Origin: Salmonella enterica subsp. enterica serovar Choleraesuis
Lineage (GTDB): Bacteria; Pseudomonadota; Gammaproteobacteria; Enterobacterales; Enterobacteriaceae
Reading direction: 5' to 3'
Length of the DNA stretch: 64,000 nucleotides
Assembly: GCA_022846635.1 (NCBI GenBank)
Contig: AP025685.1
Location: forward strand, 1,612,001 to 1,676,000
The translations under genes were made by a program, and so were the position numbers. Below are positions 48,770-57,915 of this stretch, piece after piece. The notes below the pieces were generated by a model. It searched no databases, was not told the origin of the DNA, and was given only the letters and a program-made list of their open reading frames with translations. Numbering within the stretch: the first letter of the stretch is position 1; the number at the start of each line of letters is the position of its first letter.

Positions 48770-49768
48770 GTGGCCTGGAAGAACCCCTGGTATGACCCTG
48801 ATAAAGCCCATCACACTCCGACGGGCTTTCGTAATCCCGAACCTGAGTCGCGTGCCCCGGATGCGCTGAAACGCTGGCGTGCGGAGCGCAAAGCGAATGG
48901 TTTTCCTCATGCCCCGGTGGGCGGTTACGGTGAGTTCACTGCCAGATGGTGGCAACCGGTTGAACACGAAGTAGAGGGCGATGGCGTATGGTGGCTGGGC
49001 CACGCGTCCTTACTGCTGCGGATTAGTGGGCGTTATATTCTCACTGACCCGGTTTTCTCCCGCCGTGCGTCACCGCTGTTTTTTTATGGTCCTGCTCGCA
49101 AAACCCCATCGCCATTAAAGATAGAGCAGCTGCCGCAGCTGGATGCTGTACTCATTTCCCACAATCATTACGATCATCTGGATAGCGCAACTCTGCGTCA
49201 AATCCGCCGCCGTTTCCCAAATGTGCATTATTATGTCCCTCTCGGGCTGGGAAACTGGCTCAGAAAACGTGGTGTCACACGCTACAGCGAGCTTGACTGG
49301 TGGCAAAGCGCAAAGCTTGATGATTTAACTATTACCAGTGTTCCAGCCCGGCATTGGAGTATGCGTACGCCCTGGGATCGCAACCGTTCGCTGTGGTGCG
49401 GATGGGTTGTGGCCAGTTCTGAGCTGCGGTTTTGGTTTAGCGGCGATAGCGGTGTCAGTCCATCACTTGCAGAAATTGCCACCCGGCTGGGGCCGATAGA
49501 TGCGGCTGCGCTGCCAATAGGCGCTTTTGCTCCGCGTTGGTTTATGTCGCAAAGCCATATGGATCCCCAGGCCTCTGTGGCCTTATGGCAGGCATTGGAG
49601 CGGCCTGTGACGATACCAATGCACTGGGCAGTGTTTGAATTAACGGATGAAGCTCTGGATGAGCCGCCGCAGGAGCTGGCCAGAGCGCTGGCGGCGGCAG
49701 GTGAGCAGGCAGACGACTGGCGTTTTAGTCCACGACGTATTGGTGAGTTTATTCCTTTGGTGAAATGA
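48770..49768 (+). CDS. Metallo-beta-lactamase-fold hydrolase, NAPE-PLD/UlaG-like
   Basis: 332 residues. The metal motif H-x-H-x-D-H is S-H-N-H-Y-D-H, preceded by W-W-L-G-H-A-S-L-L-L-R and followed by the histidine in V-P-A-R-H-W-S, D in F-S-G-D-S-G and H in M-H-W-A-V. The layout (N-terminal P-x-x-R-N-P-E, G-x-x-x-L-T-D-P-V-F-S) is that of bacterial N-acyl-phosphatidylethanolamine phospholipase D-like proteins. Substrate unknown. Starts with GTG at 48770 with AAGGAG 5 bases upstream. It stands between yebO and the yobF-cspC region, where E. coli has no such gene. Confidence 0.85.
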   Translation: MAWKNPWYDPDKAHHTPTGFRNPEPESRAPDALKRWRAERKANGFPHAPVGGYGEFTARWWQPVEHEVEGDGVWWLGHASLLLRISGRYILTDPVFSRRASPLFFYGPARKTPSPLKIEQLPQLDAVLISHNHYDHLDSATLRQIRRRFPNVHYYVPLGLGNWLRKRGVTRYSELDWWQSAKLDDLTITSVPARHWSMRTPWDRNRSLWCGWVVASSELRFWFSGDSGVSPSLAEIATRLGPIDAAALPIGAFAPRWFMSQSHMDPQASVALWQALERPVTIPMHWAVFELTDEALDEPPQELARALAAAGEQADDWRFSPRRIGEFIPLVK

Positions 49769-50226
49769 TGGTCAGAAACCGTTTGAATTTAGAGCGATTA
49801 AATCTGTGACCAGGAATAAAGGAATAAATAAAGCTCGTTGGCTTGATGATTGATGGTCGCCAACAAATAGTGCAGTGAGTAATCATTATTAAATAAGTAA
49901 GACTATTAGTTAATAGCATAATCTTATTACTAATTGGTATGTCATATTGGATGCGCATCTGGAATAGAACGTTGCGCACTTAATCTGGCAATTTTTTACT
50001 TCCAATGCGTAATTTGTACCCCGGTTATTCATTTTCTGGACGGCTGTCACGGTTTGCACTAAGGTAAACAAGTTATTGTTTTCCGGCGTTAATACCCTGA
50101 TTTCCGTCGGGGTTGTGAAGGTGGAATTCGCGGTTATCACGCCCGAGCGTTCCCGTTAAGGTGACGACGTGCAGAATCTGTGCGGCAGATCCAGACGCAT
50201 TTAAAAATGGCTTGCCATAATTAACG
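49769..50226. other. Gap before yobF-cspC with possible gene remnant
   Basis: 458 bases without an intact gene. 49790-49960 is AT-rich. On the minus strand two overlapping frames (about 50219-50148, then 50147-49987) join across a single frame change into a plausible extracellular-type sequence (Q-I-L-H-V-V-T-L-T-G-T-L-G-R then I-T-A-N-S-T-F-T-T-P-T-E-I-R), which could be the decayed C-terminus of a secreted or fimbrial protein. I cannot name it. Confidence 0.3.
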
Positions 50227-50265
50227 TTGTGTGTGATAACACGTTGGGTCAAACGAGGTACAGTT

Positions 50266-50454
50266 CTGTTTAAGTGTGGCATTTTCAGTAAAGAAGTCCT
50301 GAGTAAACACGTTGTCGTTGAATACCGCTTCTCTGCCGAACCTTATATTGGTGCCTCAAGCAGTAATGTCTTTGTTTTATCTAAGTTATGCCTGTGGGCT
50401 AAGAATACAATTGAAGGAAATTTTGCAAATGGCAAAGATCAAAGGTCAAGTTAA
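50266..50454 (+). pseudogene. yobF: yobF-like reading frame lacking the normal start and stop codons
   Basis: The frame [20 protein letters not shown] and on is closely similar to E. coli YobF (47 residues), but the codon where E. coli has ATG is AAG (50272-50274), and the frame lacks the E. coli stop and runs on for 11 more codons into cspC (out of frame with it). A CTG at 50266 with GAGG 7 bases upstream, or a TTG at 50229 region, are the only alternative starts. So either a non-canonical start is used or the protein has been lost while the mRNA leader is kept. Confidence 0.55.
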
Positions 50455-50638
50455 GTGGTTCAACGAATCTAAAGGTTTTGGTTTCATTACTCCTGCTGAC
50501 GGCAGCAAAGACGTGTTCGTACACTTCTCTGCAATCCAGGGTAACGGCTTCAAAACTCTGGCTGAAGGCCAGAACGTTGAATTCGAAATTCAGGACGGCC
50601 AGAAAGGCCCGGCAGCTGTTAACGTAACTGCCATCTGA
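50429..50638 (+). CDS. cspC: Cold-shock-like protein CspC
   Basis: 69 residues, E. coli length. Single cold-shock domain, constitutively made RNA chaperone/antiterminator, reported to stabilise rpoS mRNA. RNP1 (K-G-F-G-F-I-T) and RNP2 (V-F-V-H-F) are intact. Start M-A-K-I-K-G-Q-V at 50429 after GAAGGAAATTTTGCAA. It overlaps the extended yobF-like frame. A hairpin terminator follows. Confidence 0.97.
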
Positions 50639-50678
50639 TTCTGAGCGTCGGCGTTCTTTCACGAACGACCGGCTCTGT

Positions 50679-50708
50679 AAAAAGCCCTGCCTATGGTGGG
50701 GCTTTTTT
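50679..50708 (+). terminator. Terminator after cspC
   Basis: AAAAGCCCTGCC pairs with GGTGGGGCTTTT (two wobble pairs) around TAT, followed by Ts. Confidence 0.85.
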
Positions 50709-51081
50709 ATTACCTGCATTAAACTCTCGCGTGCAGCCGCTAGCCTTATCTCTTTTGATGCCTTCAATATCAGGGTAATTTATATCCCGGCTCGAAGTTT
50801 CTCCTCCCGTTCACTCTTGCCTGCATCGCTATCAATATAGCGAGCCGCTAAATTCAGATTGCTGAGTTCTAACAGGTTAAAAGTAAAATCATTTCTGCAA
50901 AAATTAACTAATTAAGCAGAGCGCTGGTGGGTATGTGTTCCTATTTTTTACAGGATATGAATAAAAACGCCTGCCGTTGCGTCCTGTTGCAAAGCCGGGA
51001 AACTATTAGCAAAGGTCGCCTGCCATTTACGCCTGGAGTTCGGTTTAATCACCGCGCAAATTAATCAACTACAGGTACGTT
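50709..51081. other. cspC to PBP gap
   Basis: 373 bases with no gene or RNA that I can recognise. Presumably carries the promoter of the FtsI-like gene; no clear operator seen. Confidence 0.5.
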
Positions 51082-52827
51082 GTGAAAAATCCCGCCTCTT
51101 CTGTTGTACAGCACTTTGTCCGCTGGCGCTTTACGCTGTTGTGCATAGCTATTTTGTTCTGCCTGATATTGTTGTTGGGGCGAGTCGGCTGGCTACAAAT
51201 TGTTGAGAACAAAAAGCTGGTGGTGGCCGAAAACCAGAGATCCCTTCGCGAAGAGCCGGTAATCGTGCCTCGGGGAATGATCCTCGATCGCAATGATAAA
51301 CCGCTGGCAGTCAGCGTTCCGGTTGATGCGGTATGGGCCGATCCGCTGGTCACCATGGAGAAGGGGGGCGTGTTGGTTGATGCCCGCTGGCAGGCTCTTG
51401 CCGATACGCTGCATCTGCCGCTCAGCACGATTAGTTCGCGTATTAATGCCAACCCTAAAGGACGGTTTGTTTACCTGGCGCGCCAGGTTTCGCCAGAGCA
51501 GGCCGATTATATTCGTCAGCTAAAACTACCGGGTATCAGCCTGAGAGGGGAGTCGCGACGGTTTTATCCAGGAGGGCAGCTGGCGGCGAATTTGCTTGGT
51601 TTTACCAATATTGATGACGTTGGTATTGAAGGGATTGAAAAAAGTTTTAACGCCAGTCTTACCGGCACCCCTGGGAAGAGGCTGGTACGAGAAGACCGTT
51701 TTCACCGGGTAATTGAGAATATCACTGAAGTTTCCTCTCGCCCGGCCCACAACATCATTCTGAGCATTGATAAGCGGCTGCAAAGCCTGACCGAAGATGC
51801 TTTGGGTAATGCGGTCTCCTGGAATCATGCCCACTCTGGAGCCGCGGTGCTGATTGATATCAACACTGGAGAGATCCTGGCGATGGCCAGCGTGCCGACC
51901 TACAACCCCAACAATCGTGATGGTGCCACGCTTGAAGACTTCCGTAACCGGGCTATAAGCGATACTTTCGAGCCGGGTTCCACCGTTAAGCCTCTGGTGT
52001 TGATGACGGCGCTGGAACAGGGTATTGTCCATCCCGATAGTCTGCTGGATACACGGCCTTATGTTATCGATGGTCACCGCATTCACGACGTTGGCTATTA
52101 TCCGCAGCTGACGCTGACCGGGATCCTACAAAAATCCAGTGATACCGGGGTATCTCATCTGTCGCTGGCCATGCCTATTGATAAGTTACTTAGCACTTAT
52201 CAGGGTTTCGGTTTTGGTCAGTCTACCGGGCTAGGATTAACAGGTGAAAGCCAGGGGCTGCTGCCGCATCGGGCGTTTTGGAGTGAGCTGGACAGGGCGA
52301 CTATCTCCTTTGGATACGGCCTGACCGTTACGCCCTTGCAGCTGGCGCATGCTTACGCAACTATCGGCAGCTATGGCATCCGTCGGCCACTATCCATTAC
52401 CAGGGTTGACCCTCCGGTTGAGGGAACCCGTGTGATGCCCGAGGAGATAACCCACGAGGTAGAACATATGATGGAGAGCGTGGCGCTACCGGGCGGTGGG
52501 GGTATTAAAGCTGCGGTGCGAAATTATCGGGTAGCGGTAAAAACCGGGACTGCAAAAAAACTGGGGGCTGACGGTAAATATGTGGATAAATATATCGCCT
52601 ATACCGCGGGCGTTGCCCCGGCCAGTCACCCGCGTTATGCCCTGGCTGTTGTCATTAACGAACCACAAAATGGCGATTATTACGGCGGGGCGGTAGCGGC
52701 ACCGGTATTCAGCGAGATTATGGGAGATGCGTTGCGTGAAGATAACATCGAGCCAGATGGGTTGCCGCCGGATGCCAGTAATCTGGTGATTCTTAATACC
52801 ACCGATCCGGCTCATCCTTCTTTATGA
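51082..52827 (+). CDS. FtsI/PBP3 paralog, class B penicillin-binding protein (PBP3SAL-like)
   Basis: 581 residues (E. coli FtsI 588). Septal-type class B transpeptidase: a membrane helix (L-C-I-A-I-L-F-C-L-I-L-L-L), PBP dimerisation domain, then the transpeptidase with S300-T-V-K303 and K487-T-G489. The second motif is S352-S-D354, where E. coli FtsI has S-S-N. GTG start at 51082. It lies between cspC and rlmA, the place I recall for PBP3SAL in Salmonella, which supports division at acidic pH; it is thus an extra copy, not the dcw-cluster ftsI. Single gene; ends 58 bases before rlmA. Confidence 0.9.
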   Translation: MKNPASSVVQHFVRWRFTLLCIAILFCLILLLGRVGWLQIVENKKLVVAENQRSLREEPVIVPRGMILDRNDKPLAVSVPVDAVWADPLVTMEKGGVLVDARWQALADTLHLPLSTISSRINANPKGRFVYLARQVSPEQADYIRQLKLPGISLRGESRRFYPGGQLAANLLGFTNIDDVGIEGIEKSFNASLTGTPGKRLVREDRFHRVIENITEVSSRPAHNIILSIDKRLQSLTEDALGNAVSWNHAHSGAAVLIDINTGEILAMASVPTYNPNNRDGATLEDFRNRAISDTFEPGSTVKPLVLMTALEQGIVHPDSLLDTRPYVIDGHRIHDVGYYPQLTLTGILQKSSDTGVSHLSLAMPIDKLLSTYQGFGFGQSTGLGLTGESQGLLPHRAFWSELDRATISFGYGLTVTPLQLAHAYATIGSYGIRRPLSITRVDPPVEGTRVMPEEITHEVEHMMESVALPGGGGIKAAVRNYRVAVKTGTAKKLGADGKYVDKYIAYTAGVAPASHPRYALAVVINEPQNGDYYGGAVAAPVFSEIMGDALREDNIEPDGLPPDASNLVILNTTDPAHPSL

Positions 52828-52885
52828 TTTGCCCACAAGGAAAATGACGTTAAACTTGCGGCTTTGTTGAATCAACGGAGCCGCC

Positions 52886-53698
52886 ATGTCCTGGCTATGC
52901 CCTCTGTGCCAAGCCTCTCTTGAGATGCAGGCCAACTCCTTACGCTGCCCGCAGGGCCATCAGTTTGATATGGCCAAAGAAGGGTATGTAAATTTGTTGC
53001 CCGTTCAGCATAAACATTCCCGCGACCCGGGGGATAACGCTGCAATGATACAGGCCCGCCGTGCCTTTCTGGATGCCGGGCACTACCAGCCGCTGCGCGA
53101 TGCCATTGCCGGGCATCTGGCGCAAAATCTGTCGGATGCAGGGCCTGAGTTGCTGGATATTGGCTGTGGGGAAGGGTATTACACGGCAAAGTTTGCGGCG
53201 TTAACGACTGAACGCAGTGGGCAGTGCTGGGGGCTGGATGTTTCTAAAGTCGCGATACGTGCCGCCGCCAAACGTTACCCGCAGGCTCGTTTTTGTGTGG
53301 CCTCCAGCCACCGGCTGCCATTTTCTGATGCGAGTATGGATGCAGTAGTAAGGATTTACGCCCCTTGCAACCCGCAAGAGCTGGAACGGGTTGTGCGTCC
53401 GGGAGGCATCGTGATTACCGCAACTCCAGGCCCGCGCCATCTGGTGCAATTGAAAGAGCTTATCTACCCGCAGGTAAAACTACATCCTGAGTCTCAGGAA
53501 AGTCTGGCCGGTTTTGAGGCCTGTGAGCCTCAAGCGTTAAGTTATCCGATGTCATTAACCGGACAGGAAGCGGTTGCATTGTTACAGATGACGCCATTCG
53601 CCTGGCGGGCGCGTCCGGAAACCTGGCAGAAGCTTGCCGATACTGACACGTTTAGCTGTGAAGCGGATTTTGTTATCAGTATCTGGCGTAAGATTTAA
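52886..53698 (+). CDS. rlmA: 23S rRNA m1G745 methyltransferase RlmA
   Basis: 270 residues (E. coli 269). N-terminal zinc finger C-P-L-C-x10-C-P-Q-G-H, then a Rossmann SAM domain ([11 protein letters not shown], about residue 90). It methylates N1 of G745 in helix 35 of 23S rRNA. Start M-S-W-L-C-P-L-C follows GGAGCC. Convergent with mntP, the stops being 4 bases apart. Confidence 0.96.
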   Translation: MSWLCPLCQASLEMQANSLRCPQGHQFDMAKEGYVNLLPVQHKHSRDPGDNAAMIQARRAFLDAGHYQPLRDAIAGHLAQNLSDAGPELLDIGCGEGYYTAKFAALTTERSGQCWGLDVSKVAIRAAAKRYPQARFCVASSHRLPFSDASMDAVVRIYAPCNPQELERVVRPGGIVITATPGPRHLVQLKELIYPQVKLHPESQESLAGFEACEPQALSYPMSLTGQEAVALLQMTPFAWRARPETWQKLADTDTFSCEADFVISIWRKI

Positions 53699-53702
53699 TT
53701 TC

Positions 53703-54266
53703 TTAGCCGTAGAAGTGGCTGTAGAGAATCTCGCAGCCAATACCGATAAGTACCAGGCCGCCGAGGATCTCGGCGCGTTTACCCAGCAGTGGGCCGATAA
53801 ATCGCCCAACCATCATGCCAATAGTTGTCATCAGGAAAGTCGCGCAGCCAATGGCCAGGGCGGTATGAATGATGCTGACATTAAGAAACGCCAGACCGAC
53901 CCCGACCGCCATGGCATCAAGGCTGGTGGCAACGGCCGTGGTGGCCAGCAGCCAGAAACTGTGGCGCTGCGGCGGTGGTGCGTCGTCTTCTGCACCGCGA
54001 ATACCTTCCACTAGCATACGCAGGCCTAAAAACAGCAGTAAGCCGAACGCTATCCAGTGACTCCACGACATAACGAAACGCGTAGCCAGCAGCCCAAGCG
54101 CCCAGCCGATAAGGGGGGTGATAGCTTCAATGACGCCGAAAATGAGGCCAGTGCGCAGCGCTTCCCGGAAATTAGGTTTATCGAGTGTGGCACCTTTACC
54201 AATCGACACGGCAAACGCATCCATTGACATGCCAAGAGCCAGTAAAACGGTGGAGGTAATGTTCAA
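53703..54266 (-). CDS. mntP: Manganese exporter MntP
   Basis: 187 residues (E. coli 188). Six-helix inner-membrane Mn(II) efflux pump; two internal repeats each carry an acidic/Asp motif (G-M-S-M-D-A-F-A-V and T-S-L-D-A-M-A-V-G). I start at TTG 54266 (L-N-I-T-S-T-V-L-L), which aligns with the E. coli M-N-I-T-A-T and has AGGA 8 bases upstream; the frame remains open upstream to 54461 only because it crosses the riboswitch. Predicted control by Mn via the leader. Confidence 0.93.
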   Translation of the reverse strand: MNITSTVLLALGMSMDAFAVSIGKGATLDKPNFREALRTGLIFGVIEAITPLIGWALGLLATRFVMSWSHWIAFGLLLFLGLRMLVEGIRGAEDDAPPPQRHSFWLLATTAVATSLDAMAVGVGLAFLNVSIIHTALAIGCATFLMTTIGMMVGRFIGPLLGKRAEILGGLVLIGIGCEILYSHFYG

Positions 54267-54302
54267 GTGCAAATCCTGACCGGGATTAACCATACACGTA
54301 CC

Positions 54303-54443
54303 GCCGCTTCCCAGTAGCCGCAGCAGGAACGTCCATGGTCTCGCCTGACTGACTAATGTCGGCCCGCACGCACCACGTTTTGCAACGAGTATGTTGATAC
54401 GTGCATTTTTCGCAGTTGCGAAAAATCGGCTACTCCCCAATAA
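54303..54443 (-). promoter_or_regulatory. yybP-ykoY manganese riboswitch upstream of mntP
   Basis: The minus-strand leader has the class hallmarks: GGGGAGTAGCCG near the 5' end (54438-54427) pairing with CGGCTACT (54320-54313) to form P1, a variable stem containing TTTTTCGCA-ACTGCGAAAAA, and conserved internal elements such as CATACTCGTTG and GGCGAGACC. It lies 37 bases before mntP, as in E. coli, where Mn(II) binding turns mntP on. Confidence 0.88.
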
Positions 54444-54690
54444 CGGCGGCAACATTAACACAGCGTGGAAATAGTGACAACGCTCTTTAACTAATATAGC
54501 GATGGCTATATTAGGATGCGCGAAAATATTTCTTTCAGGTAATTAAAAAGTTAAAAATGTAATTTACCCGTCATGCTAAAGATATAGCCATGTCTATAAT
54601 AAATGCTGTAGTTTGTTTTTTACCCAGATATAACCTGGGCTATATTTAGGCAGGGCGGCTTTTATTTCCAAATCCAGATAGTTACGTAAC

Positions 54691-55149
54691 TTATTGAGTT
54701 GTCACCATAAGCTTGTAAATCTTCTCGAGGTCATCAATCTTGCGAACCCGAATGAGCAGGCGGCGCTTTTCAAGCTGCATAACTAATACGCCGTCCTCTG
54801 ATAAATTCATTTGCTGAATGCGGGTATAACTCACCCAGATACCGTTGTAGAAAAAGCCGCTATCTTTAAAGATTAATTTCGGCTGACGTAACCAGCCCTG
54901 GTAGGCGGATATTAAAGCCAGCGCGCAAAGTAACCATGTCGTTATTAATGAACCATGGGCTTCATTATTTTTGTAAATAAGAATCACTATCAATAAAATA
55001 AATATTGCACTATCAATTGGCTTGCGTTTGAGCAATGAGATTTTAAGCCGGGTAGGGCCGCGCAAAAAATTAACGATAAACTCCTCATAAATCGCCCACA
55101 GCAGCAGGCCTCCTGCCATCACAACCAGTACCAGGTCACTCATACTCAT
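54691..55149 (-). CDS. yobD: YobD, DUF986 inner-membrane protein
   Basis: 152 residues, the E. coli length. Three membrane segments in the first two-thirds ([38 protein letters not shown]) and a conserved cytoplasmic C-terminus ([23 protein letters not shown]). Function unknown. Start at 55149 has GGAG 7 bases upstream. It follows manZ on the same strand after a terminator hairpin. Confidence 0.93.
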   Translation of the reverse strand: MSMSDLVLVVMAGGLLLWAIYEEFIVNFLRGPTRLKISLLKRKPIDSAIFILLIVILIYKNNEAHGSLITTWLLCALALISAYQGWLRQPKLIFKDSGFFYNGIWVSYTRIQQMNLSEDGVLVMQLEKRRLLIRVRKIDDLEKIYKLMVTTQ

Positions 55150-55165
55150 AGCGTACTCCACAAAG

Positions 55166-55193
55166 TAAAAAGCCGGGGACAGGCTCCCCGGCT
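55166..55193 (-). terminator. Terminator after manZ
   Basis: On the minus strand AGCCGGGGA pairs with TCCCCGGCT (55171-55193), followed by TTTTAC. Read-through into yobD is possible. Confidence 0.85.
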
Positions 55194-55209
55194 CGATTAT
55201 TAATCCAAC

Positions 55210-56070
55210 TTACAGACCCAGCAGGCCAATCCAGTACCCGAAGATACCCAGGACGAAGAAGCCACAGATGATCCACAGCGCATTGACTTTTTTGCGCAGC
55301 AACCACATGCAGGCAAAGGTCAGCAGCAGCGGTACCAGGCCCGGCATCAGCTGGTCAAGAATGGTCTGAACCGTAGTCACGTTCTCTTTACCGGTCTGGT
55401 CGGTGATGCGAGATACCACCAGCGGAATATTAACGTGAGTCCATTTATTAACCAGCGCTCCCATTACAAACAGGCCGAGAATTGACGCCCCCTCGGTCAG
55501 TTTCTGCAGGAAGCCGCCGCCCATATCAGAGACGATATCGACCCCTTTACGATAGCCATAAGCAACGCCGTAGTAACGGGTCAGCAGGCGCACCAGGTTA
55601 AACAGTACAAAGAACAGGATTGGCCCTAACAGGCTACCGCTCATTGCGATACCAGCACCGAGTGCGGCGAATACCGGGCGTACGGTACCCCAGAAAATTG
55701 GGTCCCCCACGCCGGCCAGAGGCCCCATCAGGCCTACTTTGATACCGTTAATGGCACCATCGTCGATCTCGGCACCATTCGCACGCTGCTCTTCCATCGC
55801 CAGGGTTACGCCCAGTACCGGTGCGGCAACATATGGATGGGTGTTAAAGAACTCCAGGTGGCGTTTAATCGCCTGGCGACGCTCTTCATTGTTCTCAGGA
55901 TAGAGGCGGCGAATAGCCGGAACCATCGAGAAGCAGAAGCCGAGGGCCTGCATACGTTCAAAGTTCCACGACCCCTGGAACAGGTTCGAGCGCATGAAGA
56001 CACCGCGAATATCGCCGGGAGTGAGTTTTTTCTCGTTTTGTTTTGTCGTCATATCAACCATGTTACTCAC
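55210..56070 (-). CDS. manZ: Mannose PTS permease subunit IID
   Basis: 286 residues, nearly identical to E. coli ManZ. Membrane component of the mannose/glucose/glucosamine phosphotransferase. Signature G-L-M-G-P-L-A-G-V-G-D-P-I-F-W-G and several C-terminal membrane helices (L-V-P-L-L-L-T-F-A-C-M-W-L-L). Start M-S-N-M-V-D at 56070, 3 bases after the manY stop. Last gene of manXYZ. In E. coli ManYZ is also the entry point for phage lambda DNA and several bacteriocins. Confidence 0.97.
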   Translation of the reverse strand: MSNMVDMTTKQNEKKLTPGDIRGVFMRSNLFQGSWNFERMQALGFCFSMVPAIRRLYPENNEERRQAIKRHLEFFNTHPYVAAPVLGVTLAMEEQRANGAEIDDGAINGIKVGLMGPLAGVGDPIFWGTVRPVFAALGAGIAMSGSLLGPILFFVLFNLVRLLTRYYGVAYGYRKGVDIVSDMGGGFLQKLTEGASILGLFVMGALVNKWTHVNIPLVVSRITDQTGKENVTTVQTILDQLMPGLVPLLLTFACMWLLRKKVNALWIICGFFVLGIFGYWIGLLGL

Positions 56071-56073
56071 CTA

Positions 56074-56880
56074 TTAATCCAGTTCGTTATCGAGATCGTT
56101 AGTACCAGCGGCGGCTACCGGCGCACCTGCATTTGCAGAGCGGTTATATTTCGGGCTGAGCTGGATATAGAGGACGGCCATAACGGCGCCGATAACGCCC
56201 AGAGCCACCAGGTTGAAGTTGGTGAAAGCCGCGGTTACGAAGCCAAGGTAGAAGAATGGCATCAGGTAGCCTGCGCGCATCATGTTGATGACCATCGCGT
56301 AACCGACAACCACGATCATGCCACCGGCAATGTTCAGGCCGCTGGTGACAACTTCTGGGATGGCATTCAGCATCTGCTGAACTTCGCTGGTACCGACAGA
56401 GTAAGCAACGATGATGGCTGGGATCGCGATACGCATCGCCTGCAGCAGCAGTGCGGAGACGTGAAGCCAGGAAAGGGCGGTTAGATTACCATTTTCAGCT
56501 GCTTTATCCGCAGCGTGCTGGAAACCAACGGTGATGGTACGTACCACGATAGTCAGTACCTGGCCTGCCGCAGCCAGCGGGATAGCCAGAGCGATACCGG
56601 CGCCAATGCTTTGACCACCGGCGATAACCAAAATGGTCGAAATGATGGATGCCAGCGCCGCATCAGGGGCAACAGCCGCACCGATGTTCATCCAGCCCAG
56701 GGCTATCATTTCCAGAGTACCGCCGATAATAATCCCTTTTTGCATGTCGCCCAGAACGATACCGATCAAGGTACAGGCTACCAGCGGACGGTGAAACTGA
56801 AATTCATCGAGTATGGATTCCATACCCGCAATACAGGCAACGATGAACACCAGCACAATTTGAAGCGTGGTTATCTCCAT
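56074..56880 (-). CDS. manY: Mannose PTS permease subunit IIC
   Basis: 268 residues (E. coli 266). Polytopic EIIC of the mannose PTS; it forms the sugar channel with ManZ. Recognised by M-E-I-T-T-L-Q-I-V-L-V-F, P-L-V-A-C-T-L-I-G-I-V-L-G-D and M-I-A-L-G-W-M-N-I-G-A-A. RBS GGAGAAGTACA before ATG 56880. The C-terminal A-G-A-P-V-A-A-A tail is slightly longer than in E. coli. Confidence 0.97.
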   Translation of the reverse strand: MEITTLQIVLVFIVACIAGMESILDEFQFHRPLVACTLIGIVLGDMQKGIIIGGTLEMIALGWMNIGAAVAPDAALASIISTILVIAGGQSIGAGIALAIPLAAAGQVLTIVVRTITVGFQHAADKAAENGNLTALSWLHVSALLLQAMRIAIPAIIVAYSVGTSEVQQMLNAIPEVVTSGLNIAGGMIVVVGYAMVINMMRAGYLMPFFYLGFVTAAFTNFNLVALGVIGAVMAVLYIQLSPKYNRSANAGAPVAAAGTNDLDNELD

Positions 56881-56946
56881 TGTACTTCTCCTATGACGTA
56901 ATCAGACTTGTATATGAATACTGAGTAATGAATGAATTACGGCTCA

Positions 56947-57915
56947 TCACTTCTTAATTTTGGCGATGAGATCCATCATTTTTAATCGTTGATCGGTCGA
57001 TACTTTACGTACTTCCAGCTCGATGCCCTGGGCATTGAGTTTTTCGAAGGCCGAAATATCTTTATCGTCCACGGAAACCGCATTGTTCACCTGGGTTTTA
57101 CCCTGGTGGAATGCCATACCGCCGATGTTGACCGAAGTAATTTTCACGCCGCCTTCAACCAGACGCTCAACATCTGTCGGGTTGGTGAACAGCAGCATGA
57201 CGCGTTCGCCAGCATATTTCGGGTTGTTGTACACGCGGATCATTTTGGCAATGTCTACGACGTGTGCGGTTACGCCCGGTGGTGCAACCTGAGTGAGCAG
57301 CGTTTTACGCACGTTATCGGCGGCAACTTCATCACTTACCACGATAATGCGACGTACGTTCGTCTCTTTGGTCCAGCGGGTAGCAACCTGCCCATGAATC
57401 AGACGGTCGTCGATACGCGCAAGGCCGATGACCATATAGTCATTGGGTCCCATTGGTTTGAGCGGTGCTGCCTGCTTCGGCGCTACCGGAGCGGCTGCGA
57501 CTGGTGCAGGTTCAACCGGCTTAGCTTTCAGGGCTTTGACGCCTTCGCGACCGGTTTCCACGGCGACAGCCACCAGCTCATCAAAGCTCGGGTTGTCGTC
57601 GCGCGCCATGAAGGTTTCTACCAGCATTGGGACGTTCACCCCAGCGATAACTTCGTAACCCTCTTTGTCCACCACAATACGGCTGGCCGCATTAAATGGA
57701 CTACCACCCCAGGTATCAACCAGGAACAGAACGCCTTTGCTGGTGTCCAGTTTTTCCAGCTGTGCGTTATATTTTTCAATCAGCGTTTCGGCGTTTTCAC
57801 CCGGAACGAAGTCGATCCAGCCAACGTTCTCCTGCTCGCCTAAAAGCATTTCTGCAGTTTTGAGCAGTTGTTCTGCGGCCCAACCATGCGTGCCAATGAC
57901 AATAGCAATCGTCAC
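56947..57915 (-). CDS. manX: Mannose PTS cytoplasmic subunit IIAB
   Basis: 322 residues (E. coli 323). EIIA domain with phospho-His10 (I-G-T-H10-G-W-A), an Ala/Pro-rich linker (about 135-155) and EIIB domain with phospho-His174 (D-D-R-L-I-H-G-Q-V-A). GTG start at 57915 preceded by AGGAGG; this agrees with E. coli, and the frame open to 57957 lacks homology. First gene of manXYZ; promoter lies in the 488-base gap shared with yoaE. Confidence 0.97.
   Translation of the reverse strand: MTIAIVIGTHGWAAEQLLKTAEMLLGEQENVGWIDFVPGENAETLIEKYNAQLEKLDTSKGVLFLVDTWGGSPFNAASRIVVDKEGYEVIAGVNVPMLVETFMARDDNPSFDELVAVAVETGREGVKALKAKPVEPAPVAAAPVAPKQAAPLKPMGPNDYMVIGLARIDDRLIHGQVATRWTKETNVRRIIVVSDEVAADNVRKTLLTQVAPPGVTAHVVDIAKMIRVYNNPKYAGERVMLLFTNPTDVERLVEGGVKITSVNIGGMAFHQGKTQVNNAVSVDDKDISAFEKLNAQGIELEVRKVSTDQRLKMMDLIAKIKK

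Noticed and set aside
54267..54461. N-terminal extension of MntP
   Set aside because: The extra 65 codons translate the manganese riboswitch, and the TTG at 54266 gives the E. coli-length protein with a good RBS.
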